Origin: Paenibacillus_E sp964253085
Lineage (GTDB): Bacteria; Bacillota; Bacilli; Paenibacillales; NBRC-103111
Assembly (NCBI RefSeq): GCF_964253085.1
Contig: NZ_CAXUQH020000001.1
Location: 1,054,001 to 1,118,000 of the forward strand
Direction: 5' to 3'
Length of the DNA stretch: 64,000 bases
Under the pieces are notes generated by a model. The model saw only the letters and a program-made list of their open reading frames with translations, did no database searches and had not been told where the DNA came from. Positions 1 to 7,020 of this stretch are shown here, one piece after another; the stretch's first letter is position 1, and each line of letters starts with the position of its first letter. A program made the position numbers and the translations under genes.

Positions 1-100
1 CATCCGTTTGCTGTTGGGGGCGTTCAACTGTTTCTACTTTTAAGACATTTGGACCACCATATTCATTGACCAGAATGGCTTGCATCGACTTATTAGACAT
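1..100 (-). CDS. Zinc-type alcohol dehydrogenase / quinone oxidoreductase, N-terminal part (runs off window)
   Basis: The minus strand opens with ATG at 100 behind a good site (AAAGGAG, 9 nt upstream) and reads 33 residues to the window edge. The beginning, with a 'MQAILVNEYGGPNVLKVE' stretch, is the typical start of the NADPH:quinone reductase branch of the medium-chain dehydrogenase family. It lies 43 bp downstream of the MarR gene on the same strand, so the two probably form an operon in which the regulator controls a quinone or aldehyde reductase. The catalytic domain is outside the window, so the exact substrate cannot be judged. Confidence 0.75.
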   Translation of the reverse strand, partial: MSNKSMQAILVNEYGGPNVLKVETVERPQQQTD

Positions 101-143
101 GCGTATCTCTCCTTTATCACTCATCATTTTCAAAAAATTACTG

Positions 144-620
144 TTAGTTTTCTAAAGAAGCGGCTATTTTTTGTGCCAGAGCTACAAACTGTATTTTTTC
201 TTCGTCATTGAGAACTTTCGTTGTGATCTCTTCCAGCTTGCTCCAAGCCTGAATCACTCTGGGTTCAACTTCACGCCCTGTTTGAGTGAGCGATACAATA
301 GTTACGCGTTTATCTTCCAGGGAACGGCTGCAGGTGACCAGCCCTGCATCTTCCAAACGACGAACGGATTTAGCTATTGTCGAGTGATCAAGGCGCAGCG
401 ACCTTGAAAGTCTATTCTGTGATTGGCTGTCTTGGTACCACAACTGCATCAGTACCAGTTCCTGCCCTGGGTATAGGCCTGCTTCTCGAAGCAGCTGTCC
501 TGCATTTCTATGATGTGAACGAGCCATGCTGAATATAGAGAAACTTACAGGGAAATGCGTTACCGAACTGATTTCATTTTCAATGGCTTCGTTATTGATG
601 TTTTTCTTCAATAGTTTCAT
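144..620 (-). CDS. MarR family transcriptional regulator
   Basis: About 158 residues. A winged helix-turn-helix is visible in the middle (LSRSLRLDHSTIAKSVRRLE, then a wing with RSLEDKRVTIVSLTQTGRE), which is the MarR signature. The longer in-frame start at 662 has no ribosome site. ATG at 620 touches a GGAAGG sequence, and an in-frame TTG at 611 would have better spacing from it, so the true start is one of these two. It is followed on the same strand by an oxidoreductase gene, and a perfect inverted repeat at 678-695 lies just upstream, suggesting autorepression with release by a small aromatic or oxidised ligand. The ligand is not known. Confidence 0.85.
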   Translation of the reverse strand: MKLLKKNINNEAIENEISSVTHFPVSFSIFSMARSHHRNAGQLLREAGLYPGQELVLMQLWYQDSQSQNRLSRSLRLDHSTIAKSVRRLEDAGLVTCSRSLEDKRVTIVSLTQTGREVEPRVIQAWSKLEEITTKVLNDEEKIQFVALAQKIAASLEN

Positions 621-677
621 CCTTCCTTTATTGTGTGGTCGGCAACATATTAGATTAAACAAAAGATATCATTTAAA

Positions 678-695
678 TATGTTGCCGTCAACATA
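678..695. promoter_or_regulatory. Inverted repeat, likely MarR operator
   Basis: TATGTTG-ccgt-CAACATA is a perfect 7+7 palindrome between the MarR gene (minus) and the small frame at 729 (plus). A second half-site, GGCAACATAT, lies at about 643-652. Position and symmetry fit a MarR dimer site; binding is inferred. Confidence 0.6.
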
Positions 696-728
696 AATAA
701 AAAACATCTGGAAAATGGAGGGGATTTT

Positions 729-971
729 ATGACAATAGGATCTCAAAACGATATCGATGCCCACGGAATACCGGGAAATCGAAAAATCGAATTATTCAAC
801 TCATCATTAATGCGTCTCTGTCGATACACAAACAATACGATGATGAAAGTAATCTCTTCACTTAAGCAGGGAGTAAAAATGAACGAAATCGGAAGGATTA
901 TTGAAATCGAGGCTAGAAAAGGCGGCTTTGCGGCACAACATGAGCACACCATAATCAACCCATCATCGTGA
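729..971 (+). CDS. Small unidentified protein, possibly an M24-peptidase-like fragment
   Basis: 80 codons behind a strong GGAGGGG site, divergent from the MarR gene. The second half, with VISSLKQGVKMNEIGRIIE, resembles the N-terminal helices of methionine-aminopeptidase / creatinase-fold proteins, but the frame stops long before any metal ligands. It may be the stump of a larger gene or a small protein of unknown role. I do not recognise it with confidence. Confidence 0.35.
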   Translation: MTIGSQNDIDAHGIPGNRKIELFNSSLMRLCRYTNNTMMKVISSLKQGVKMNEIGRIIEIEARKGGFAAQHEHTIINPSS

Positions 972-1078
972 CGGTAGCTTAGGATATCTGAACAAAAGTG
1001 GGGGATTACGCTAACAGGAACTATGTAACCAAGCGATATCAAGACGTAGGAAAAAGGTGATTTTCCACCTGAGAACTC

Positions 1079-1414
1079 CTACCAGTTAAATTTACTAGAA
1101 AATATTAATTTACCGTTCCCCGTAGGTAGGTCATATACGCCATAAATAGCAATAATAGGTGGGGTTTCGATATAAGTTTTTGATAAGGTGGAATAAACTT
1201 TGACAGCAATTGCGTCTCCAGCTGCTAAAGCGTCCTCTTTCGTTTCCCAATAACTGATGGCTCCAAACTCTTTAGTTATATCTTCTCCCAAAAACGTAAT
1301 ACCTTTAAATCCCTTTAACGATCGATGGACCATGTGAGTTTTCTCAGCCCATTGCTCTGCGAACGATAAAGGGGCATCAGGTCTTAATCTAAACATACTT
1401 AATCTAGCGTACAA
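1079..1414 (-). CDS. Antibiotic-biosynthesis-monooxygenase-like (ABM) dimeric barrel protein
   Basis: 111 residues from a TTG start at 1414 with a GGTGGAG site 7 nt upstream. Length and layout (beta strand 'ARLSMFRL', helix, 'KGFKGITFLGED', 'GAISYWETKEDALAA', closing strands) match the small ferredoxin-like ABM / dimeric alpha-beta barrel fold, whose members include heme- or quinol-degrading monooxygenases and many proteins of unknown function. No catalytic triad can be assigned. It stands alone between the 729 frame and the SDR gene, on the opposite strand to the latter. Confidence 0.6.
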   Translation of the reverse strand: MYARLSMFRLRPDAPLSFAEQWAEKTHMVHRSLKGFKGITFLGEDITKEFGAISYWETKEDALAAGDAIAVKVYSTLSKTYIETPPIIAIYGVYDLPTGNGKLIFSSKFNW

Positions 1415-1595
1415 TGGGGATCTCCACCTTCAAACAGTCATTATTAAAATTTGGTTGAAGTAACTGGCAGATTAGTTGAAACATCCCAGTATGACTTCGA
1501 TGGTATGTTTTCCATGAATAAGAGAGCAACATTTCAATATTCACCTTATGTTATAAATATCGTGTACGTATTAGATACAAGAGGTGATTTAAATC

Positions 1596-2360
1596 ATGAC
1601 TAGATTGAAGGGTAAAGTTGCTTTGGTTACGGGCGCAAGCCGGGGGATTGGTCGTGCCATTGCGACACGTTTAGCGCATGAAGGTTCATTAGTAGCTGTT
1701 CATTATGGCACGAACCGAGAAGCTGCAGAAGAAGTAGTACATGATATTGAGCAGAAGGGAGGGACTGCATTCACGATTGGTATGAAACTCGGTTCTTCAG
1801 AAAGCATACAAACACTTTATAAGACATTGGATGAATTGTTGAAAGAACGTACAGGTGACACTCACTTCGATATACTAGTGAACAACGCAGGGATCGCCCT
1901 AGTAGCACCAATTGAGGATACTACGGAAGAGGCATACGATGAAATCATGAAAATCAATGTGAAAATGCCGTTTTTCCTGACTCAACAAGCTTTGCCACGT
2001 TTACGAGACGAAGGTCGAATTATTAACTTGTCATCCTCTGTAACAAGAATTTCCCTGCCTGCCATTCCTGCATACAGTATGACTAAGGGGGCAATCAACA
2101 CACTAACGCTCGCTTTATCCAACCAACTTGGTCCACGTGGAATTACGATCAATGCCATCCAACCTGGATTCGTTGCCACTGATATGAATGCCGCAATGCT
2201 GCAAGATCCTGCCTCACAAAAATTTGGTGCTGATTTTTCTATCTTTGGAAGATGGGGGCAACCAGAAGATGTCGCGGATATTGCTGCTTTTCTAGCTTCT
2301 TCTGACAGTCGCTGGGTAACCGGGCAATTGATCGATGCCAGTGGGGGATCTCATTTGTAA
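1596..2360 (+). CDS. SDR family NAD(P)-dependent oxidoreductase (FabG-like)
   Basis: 254 residues, ATG with an AGAGGTG site. The Rossmann glycine motif GASRGIG (residues about 14-20), the NNAG motif, the catalytic Ser of the LSSSVTR stretch, and YSMTK (Tyr and Lys four apart) are all present, so the enzyme should be active. The ending, with a WVTGQLIDASGG stretch, is typical of classical SDRs related to 3-oxoacyl-ACP reductase. It is monocistronic, with a hairpin about 160 bp downstream. Substrate unknown. Confidence 0.88.
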   Translation: MTRLKGKVALVTGASRGIGRAIATRLAHEGSLVAVHYGTNREAAEEVVHDIEQKGGTAFTIGMKLGSSESIQTLYKTLDELLKERTGDTHFDILVNNAGIALVAPIEDTTEEAYDEIMKINVKMPFFLTQQALPRLRDEGRIINLSSSVTRISLPAIPAYSMTKGAINTLTLALSNQLGPRGITINAIQPGFVATDMNAAMLQDPASQKFGADFSIFGRWGQPEDVADIAAFLASSDSRWVTGQLIDASGGSHL

Positions 2361-2482
2361 AGTTATCCGGAACTAGGATTGCTCTTTTTAAGTTCTAAGT
2401 ATAACCTGGCCACTTCCTGAGGCTGGATCTTTAATGTTGAATGGGAAGGTAAGTACGTGGGGCAGACCTGCGATGCGGTCTG

Positions 2483-2557
2483 TTTTCCATTGAACAATTG
2501 GAAAACGATACTTAAAAGGGATCATGGCTGCCGCGCAGTCGATGATCTCTTTTTTAC
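2483..2557. terminator. Two hairpins downstream of the SDR gene; the second is terminator-like
   Basis: TTTTCCA-N9-TGGAAAA at 2483-2505, then AAAAGGGATCAT / ATGATCTCTTTTTT at 2514-2555, ending in a T run. The loop of the second contains GGCTGCCGC, a sequence shared with the dispersed repeat family of this window. Confidence 0.5.
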
Positions 2558-2812
2558 TAATAATTAGGAAAGTTAATAGTTTATTTTCTTTTTGATTAAA
2601 ACAGATTATGAAATTGAACAATTGGATGTTGATTATCGGCGGTTTAACGGTAATACTACATGTTGTGCGCCTGTACCTTCAACACTACAGACTATGTGAT
2701 ATAATTATCCCAGTTGTTTGTGGAGATTGGGGTGACTTGAGTGATATAAATCCAGTTGAAGGGGCTTGTCAACAGGAACAAGGAAACTGAGCATACAAAT
2801 AGGAGATACTAT

Positions 2813-3448
2813 ATGGAACTTTACACATCATTTTTATTGCTGAGCCTCACTTCATTCTTTACACTCATTAATCCACTTGCCATCATGCCAATTTTTATGT
2901 CGATGACAGCCGACCTTGAATCACAAATGAAAGTTCATACTGCTCGTAAAGCAGTAGTTGTTTCATTTTTTCTATTACTCATTTTTTCAACCACTGGTGA
3001 ATGGTTATTTCACTTTTTCAACATTTCAATTAACAGTTTAAAGATTGTCGGAGGGATCATTTTCATTTTAATGGGACAGGATATGCTTCAGGCACGACTT
3101 GTTCGTACAAAGGTTGATAAAGCGGATGTTGATACATATGTAAATGATATTTCAATTACACCACTGGCTATTCCAATGATTTGTGGTCCTGGTGCTATTA
3201 CTAATGGAATAGTTCTGATGGAATCTACAACAAATTTTATGGAGAAAATTTTATTAATACTTGTGATTGCTTTTGTACTCATACTTACATACATTATTCT
3301 TGCTAACTCAGCTACTATATATCGATTTATTGGGCCAACAGGCAATAATGTGCTTATGCGTTTAATGGGATTAATTGTTATGGTGATTGCTATAGAGTTC
3401 ATGGTAAGTGGAATTACGCCGATTATCCAGCAAATTCTTAATAAATGA
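2813..3448 (+). CDS. MarC family (UPF0056) integral membrane protein
   Basis: 211 residues from ATG 2813, which has AGGAG 9 nt upstream; the longer upstream frame has no such site. The protein is almost entirely hydrophobic with about six membrane segments. It starts with the family-typical 'LTSFFTLINPLAIMPIFMSM' and repeats the pattern as 'ITPLAIPMICGPGAIT' in the middle, the internal duplication seen in MarC proteins. MarC was once linked to multiple antibiotic resistance, but its actual function is unknown. A very strong terminator follows directly. Confidence 0.9.
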   Translation: MELYTSFLLLSLTSFFTLINPLAIMPIFMSMTADLESQMKVHTARKAVVVSFFLLLIFSTTGEWLFHFFNISINSLKIVGGIIFILMGQDMLQARLVRTKVDKADVDTYVNDISITPLAIPMICGPGAITNGIVLMESTTNFMEKILLILVIAFVLILTYIILANSATIYRFIGPTGNNVLMRLMGLIVMVIAIEFMVSGITPIIQQILNK

Positions 3449-3449
3449 G

Positions 3450-3501
3450 AAACCAGGTGCCTTGTTCAATGAGACAGAAGGCACCTGGTTTCTTTGTTTT
3501 T
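3450..3501 (+). terminator. Rho-independent terminator after the MarC gene
   Basis: Perfect 14-bp stem AAACCAGGTGCCTT / AAGGCACCTGGTTT with a 14-nt loop, followed by TTTGTTTTT. Confidence 0.92.
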
Positions 3502-3542
3502 GTACTTAGGGCGAATCGGAAGTAAAGCCGATATTTGTCTAA

Positions 3543-3630
3543 TGGGCTGCCGACTATAATTGATCGACAGCCTTCTCAGCTAACGGGAAACGTTAGTTTA
3601 ATCACAATACAACGGCAGCCGGCACACGAT
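3543..3630. repeat. Dispersed intergenic repeat, copy 1 (tail of one unit plus head of the next)
   Basis: GGCTGCCG ... CGACAGCC (tail hairpin) runs into CTAACG-ggaaa-CGTTAG (3580-3596), then TTTAATCACAATAC and GGCAGCCGG. The head palindrome and the GGCAGCC block recur at 6496, 8970, 16573, 17080, 19226 and elsewhere in this window. Confidence 0.7.
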
Positions 3631-3745
3631 TTGAATCTATACTAGATCGCTATATCAATGGGGGACGATTAATTTTCGAGCTGCCTAACATCAAAGGAAG
3701 CTCTTGATCACTGAACGGGAAATAAACTTAATTGAAAACAAGTTA

Positions 3746-3802
3746 TTGACAGTTATCTTAAAATCATATATCTTTAAATTGAGATAAATTATTTTAAGAT
3801 AT
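3746..3802. promoter_or_regulatory. Promoter with MarR/MhqR-like inverted repeats upstream of the UPF0291 gene
   Basis: TTGACA (3746) and TATCTT 17 nt further make a plausible sigma-A promoter. It is overlaid by ATCTTAAAAT ... ATTTTAAGAT (outer inverted repeat) and by the 18-mer TATCTTTAAATTGAGATA, whose TATCT-N8-AGATA form recalls the operators of MhqR-type MarR repressors. Binding is inferred from form only. Confidence 0.45.
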
Positions 3803-3832
3803 TATTTAGACGACTTCAAGGAGGTAATGAGA

Positions 3833-4057
3833 ATGATTCCAATTTTGAACCGTATTAATGAACTGAGCAGAATTGAGCGCAGTTCAGGTCTATCTGATAC
3901 TGAGAAAGCGGAACAAGCAGCGCTTCGGACGCAGTATTTACAGATTTTACGCGGGCAACTATTAACAACGCTTCTGAACGTGTCTGTTATGGATGAATTT
4001 GGGAACGATGTTACGCCTAAAAGGCTTATCGATAAAAGAGCAGCTAATGATCAATAG
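3833..4057 (+). CDS. UPF0291 / DUF896 family protein (YnzC-like)
   Basis: 74 residues. ATG 3833 is 8 nt from AAGGAGG; the ATG two codons earlier is too close to it. The family layout is complete: a helical hairpin 'RINELSRIERSSGLSDTEKAEQAALR', then 'YLQILRGQLLTTLLNV' and the closing 'DEFGNDVTPKRL' motif. YnzC of Bacillus subtilis lies in the SOS-controlled yneA operon; here the gene stands alone, so an SOS link is not supported. Cytosolic; function unknown. Confidence 0.88.
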   Translation: MIPILNRINELSRIERSSGLSDTEKAEQAALRTQYLQILRGQLLTTLLNVSVMDEFGNDVTPKRLIDKRAANDQ

Positions 4058-4068
4058 TTTTTGTCATA

Positions 4069-4087
4069 TATCTTAAATTTAAGAATA
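4069..4087. promoter_or_regulatory. Near-palindrome upstream of the FMN reductase gene
   Basis: ATATCTTAAATTTAAGAATAT is close to a perfect palindrome and resembles the inverted repeats in front of the preceding UPF0291 gene (3746-3802). It lies about 130 bp before the FMN reductase start. The shared ATATCTTAAA sequence suggests one regulator for both genes. Confidence 0.4.
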
Positions 4088-4218
4088 TGTAAATTAAGAC
4101 AGTTTCGCCGGTTGGCAACCAGCCAGGTTAATATCCGTGGCACCTAAACTAATGTTTTCCCACGCATAGTAAGGAAAGTATTGTTGATTATATGAGAATG
4201 AATTCTGGAGGTTGGCTG

Positions 4219-4782
4219 ATGTCAAAAAGAATAGGGATTATTGTAGGAAGTTTGAGGGAAAGCTCTTTTAATCAAATGATTGCGAATTCGATTCCAGAAC
4301 TTGTAGATTCCGCGGAATATGAATACATATCGATTGCTAATCTTCCCCTCTATAACGCGGATTTGGATCATGAAGAAGGGCCAGATCCAGTTAAGCATTA
4401 TCGCGAGGCGATTCAAAAGACGGATGGCATTCTCATTGTTAGCCCGGAGTACAACTCAGGTATACCGGGAGTACTAAAAAATGCACTGGACTGGGCATCG
4501 ACACCTACCAAAACAGCCGTTTTAATTCATAAGCCTGCAGGTGTGATAGGCGCAACACCTGGCGCAAAAGGGACGATTCTTTCGCAGCAGCAAATCAGGC
4601 AAACGTTGGATGCCACCCAGTCCTATGTGATGCCGGCTCAAAAAATGTATATTTCTCAAATCACGGACAAGATTGATTCAAATACTCGTAAGCTCACGGA
4701 TGATACGACTCGCAAATATTTGCAACGTTATGTTCAATCATTTTTGCAATGGATTAACCAGGTAGAACGGCTTAATGAGTAG
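4219..4782 (+). CDS. NADPH-dependent FMN reductase / azoreductase-type flavoprotein
   Basis: 187 residues from ATG 4219 (GGAGG 6 nt upstream). The flavodoxin-like FMN site is visible: GSLRESSFN binds the phosphate (residues about 10-18), SPEYNSGIPG contacts the ring (about 75-84), and the conserved LKNALDW follows. This family (YhdA/ChrR type) reduces FMN, quinones, azo dyes or chromate with NADPH. The gap to the GAPDH gene is only 38 bp, so the two are probably co-transcribed and may support redox balance during electrophile or quinone stress. Confidence 0.88.
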   Translation: MSKRIGIIVGSLRESSFNQMIANSIPELVDSAEYEYISIANLPLYNADLDHEEGPDPVKHYREAIQKTDGILIVSPEYNSGIPGVLKNALDWASTPTKTAVLIHKPAGVIGATPGAKGTILSQQQIRQTLDATQSYVMPAQKMYISQITDKIDSNTRKLTDDTTRKYLQRYVQSFLQWINQVERLNE

Positions 4783-4820
4783 TAAGGATAATAACTAATC
4801 TAATATATATGGAGGCTATT

Positions 4821-5822
4821 ATGGGTAAAATTGCGCTTTTTGGATTTGGACGTATCGGAAGACAGCTCCTTCGGGCGGCGTTGCAACAAAATTTGTTTGT
4901 CCCCTTTTCCATCTCGGATATTAAAGACGAAGCAACACTTGCCGCACTTTTTGAAGTGGATACAAATTACAAGCGTTGGCATGAGAAAGTATCTGCTCAA
5001 AAAGGCGCAATCGTAATCGGCGACCGGGAGATTCGTTATTTGAATTCGGCCGCTGAATTGCCGAAATGGGGTGAATTAGGCGTTGAATTGGTCATTGATT
5101 GTACCGGACGAGCCGTTACGCGATCAGTAGCTGAACTGCATTTGGAGCGAGGCGCCAAAAGGGTGCTTGTCAGCGGTCCGAGCAAAACCTTAGAAGATTG
5201 CGACGCAGTACTTCTTAAAGGAATTAACTTAGAAAGCTTCGATCCGGAAAAGCATAAAATAATTAGTATGGCGAGTTGCACGACCAATGCGCTTGCACCG
5301 GTAGTCAAATTGGTCAGAGAAAACTATGGCATTCAATACGGTTTATTCTCCACGGTACACTCGTATACGAACACGCAATCGTTGACGGATCAGCCGATGA
5401 AGGACCGCAGGGATTCATGGGCAGCTGCCGAGAACATCATTCCGTCATCTTCAGGTGCAGCCAAAGCTCTGAAATTCATTTGGAATGACCTGCAAATCAC
5501 AGGCAAAGCTTATCGGATTCCGACCCGTACCGGGAGCATCGCAGAACTTAATTTGATAACGGAAAAACGATGCACCGTTCAAGAGATTAACGATATGTTT
5601 CGAGAAGCTGCGAGAGAAGGCGAATTAAAGGGCGTTCTTGATGTTTTGGAAGGGGAATGGGCCTCGTCCCGTATCGTAGCTGATCCCCATTCTTCGATTA
5701 TTGATTTGCCTTTAACCCAAGTACAAGGTGAACTATTGTCTGTCGCTACTTGGTACGACAACGAATGGGGTTATGCTTCACGGTTGGCTGAGGTAGCCTC
5801 TTATCTTGTTGCAAAATCATAA
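4821..5822 (+). CDS. Glyceraldehyde-3-phosphate dehydrogenase paralogue
   Basis: 333 residues from ATG 4821 (GGAGG 6 nt upstream). The N-terminal Rossmann motif GFGRIGR, the catalytic SCTTN with Cys153, the partner His180 (STVHSYT), and the closing WYDNEWGY are present. It therefore should catalyse oxidative phosphorylation of glyceraldehyde 3-phosphate, or its reverse. It is more diverged than housekeeping GapA, for example 'YRIPTRTGSIAEL' where GapA has a valine- and proline-rich stretch, and it is not linked to pgk, tpi or pgm. It is thus probably an accessory isoenzyme, perhaps for redox stress given the neighbouring flavin reductase. Confidence 0.88.
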   Translation: MGKIALFGFGRIGRQLLRAALQQNLFVPFSISDIKDEATLAALFEVDTNYKRWHEKVSAQKGAIVIGDREIRYLNSAAELPKWGELGVELVIDCTGRAVTRSVAELHLERGAKRVLVSGPSKTLEDCDAVLLKGINLESFDPEKHKIISMASCTTNALAPVVKLVRENYGIQYGLFSTVHSYTNTQSLTDQPMKDRRDSWAAAENIIPSSSGAAKALKFIWNDLQITGKAYRIPTRTGSIAELNLITEKRCTVQEINDMFREAAREGELKGVLDVLEGEWASSRIVADPHSSIIDLPLTQVQGELLSVATWYDNEWGYASRLAEVASYLVAKS

Positions 5823-5845
5823 GTTAGACGATTGATATTGAATTG

Positions 5846-5912
5846 GATGCATCTTTGAACGTATGAGCGAAGCCAAAGGCGACAGCCAATACATTCTAAG
5901 ATGCATCTTTTC
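5846..5912 (+). terminator. Possible terminator after the GAPDH gene
   Basis: GATGCATCTT and AAGATGCATC form a 10-bp stem with a loop of about 42 nt, followed by TTTTCTC. The long loop makes it weaker than the other terminators here. Confidence 0.4.
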
Positions 5913-5987
5913 TCGTCATACAGGGTCGTGGATACGGCGGAGCTCTTGTTTCCTTTCTAGTAAATTATCGGGTGACAAGAACATTGC

Positions 5988-6010
5988 GTTAACGGGCAGA
6001 TTAGCATCAA
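5988..6010. repeat. Dispersed intergenic repeat, tail fragment
   Basis: GTTAACGGGCAGATTAGC matches the tail consensus (CTAACGGGCAG plus AT-rich) seen at 14144-14157, 16647-16656 and 19303-19316. Only the tail is recognisable. Confidence 0.45.
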
Positions 6011-6074
6011 AGTATTATCCTAATTATGGTAATATAATGGTAGCTGGATGAAGATATGAAACGAGGTAACTCTC

Positions 6075-6482
6075 ATGAAGAAAAAACGTAAAGTCTGTCT
6101 ATATGGCTTGGAACAGCTTGCACTTATTATAAAATCTGAGTCTGGAGTTTTTTACTTTAATCAAGTTGGTGGTTATTCATGTTTGCAACCTTCAGTAGAA
6201 GGAATACTTACAATACTTGATGATGACACAAAGCAACTATTGAAAAACCTGTCTAATTATTGCTTGAATAAAACAAAGTTAACGATAGAAGATGCAAACT
6301 TTTTAGATGATTTACTTCGGAATAATAGAACAGGGGAGTTTTTGTCAATAGATAGAGAAAGACTGAACGACTCAATGGAAGCGTGGCTAAATGTGATTAT
6401 TGATAATGAAACTATGGATAAAGCATTTCTTAATGGATTTGATGAAGACGAAGGAATATTGACTTGGAGTAATAGTGATTAG
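6075..6482 (+). CDS. Hypothetical cytosolic protein, DUF6210-like
   Basis: 135 residues, ATG behind an ACGAGGT site. The opening 'VCLYGLEQLALIIKSESGVFYFNQVGG' and 'SCLQPSVEG' resemble the small DUF6210 family found in Bacillales. The second half is acidic and charged. No signal peptide or membrane segment is present. Its role is unknown; genes of this kind often sit alone between repeats, as here. Confidence 0.6.
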   Translation: MKKKRKVCLYGLEQLALIIKSESGVFYFNQVGGYSCLQPSVEGILTILDDDTKQLLKNLSNYCLNKTKLTIEDANFLDDLLRNNRTGEFLSIDRERLNDSMEAWLNVIIDNETMDKAFLNGFDEDEGILTWSNSD

Positions 6483-6495
6483 GTCGGCAAACACT

Positions 6496-6570
6496 GAACT
6501 AACGGGTAACGATTGTTCAATAAAAAAGCGACAGTCAAGGACTATTTTCACGTCCATGGCTGCCGCTGAT
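6496..6570. repeat. Dispersed intergenic repeat, copy 2
   Basis: Head CTAACGGGTAACGATTG, then TTCAATAAAAAAG, a CGACAGTCA block and GGCTGCCGC. It follows the 6075 gene directly. Confidence 0.6.
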
Positions 6571-6615
6571 CTAAATAATATGGTCAGTCTAAGACTTATT
6601 TAACGAATTGTGACG

Positions 6616-6662
6616 CGAAAAACCGCGTGGTTTCAATGTATCCAGTCTAAAACTTTATTTTC
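6616..6662. repeat. 47-bp repeat, copy A
   Basis: Shares CGAAAA-CCGC-TGG and CCAGTCTAA-ACTTTATTTTC in the same spacing with 15245-15291. A third partial copy (CAGTCTAAGACTTATTT) lies at 6583-6599. ACCGCGT (6622) and ACGCGGT (6668) flank most of this copy as an inverted repeat. Confidence 0.5.
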
Positions 6663-6684
6663 CCACAACGCGGTACTTTTTAAT

Positions 6685-7020
6685 CTACTTATAGAGATAA
6701 CGATTGGATAGCTCTTGAAATGCGATCCGGTGGAACTTTTTCTTATCAAGCATCAATTTCTGAGCCATTTGCTTGTAGATTCGCTTATACCGAGGGTTCG
6801 GAGAGCTGTCCGCCGCCTGTTCCAAAGCGAGTGCCATCATGGTTAGCTCCTGACCGTCGAAGGCGTCTATCACATTTTTGTATATCAGTTTTTTCGCCAG
6901 CTCGCGGTACATTCTGGACTGAAATCGACTCTCCGTCTTCTTTGACCATTGCACCAAAACGTTCATAATAATCAGTTTGTCGTTTAACGTTAGCTTGATC
7001 TTGGCTTTTGTGCAGCGCAT
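6685..7020 (-). CDS. Hypothetical basic helical protein
   Basis: 111 residues from ATG 7020, with an AAAGGAG site about 10 nt upstream, one of the better ribosome sites around. The sequence is rich in Lys, Arg, Met and Gln and looks all-helical (for example 'YRELAKKLIYKNVIDAFDGQELTMMALALEQAA'); no signal peptide or membrane segment. It lies head-to-tail downstream of the 26-residue repeat protein and overlaps the last part of that frame, so the two are probably co-transcribed. Function unknown. Confidence 0.6.
   Translation of the reverse strand: MRCTKAKIKLTLNDKLIIMNVLVQWSKKTESRFQSRMYRELAKKLIYKNVIDAFDGQELTMMALALEQAADSSPNPRYKRIYKQMAQKLMLDKKKFHRIAFQELSNRYLYK

Noticed and set aside
2388..2621. 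Minus-strand frame of 77 codons after the SDR gene
   Set aside because: Runs through two hairpins, has no ribosome site and no recognisable protein.
5863..6051. Plus-strand frame of 62 codons after the GAPDH gene
   Set aside because: It covers the terminator-like inverted repeat and a repeat tail; composition is not coding-like.
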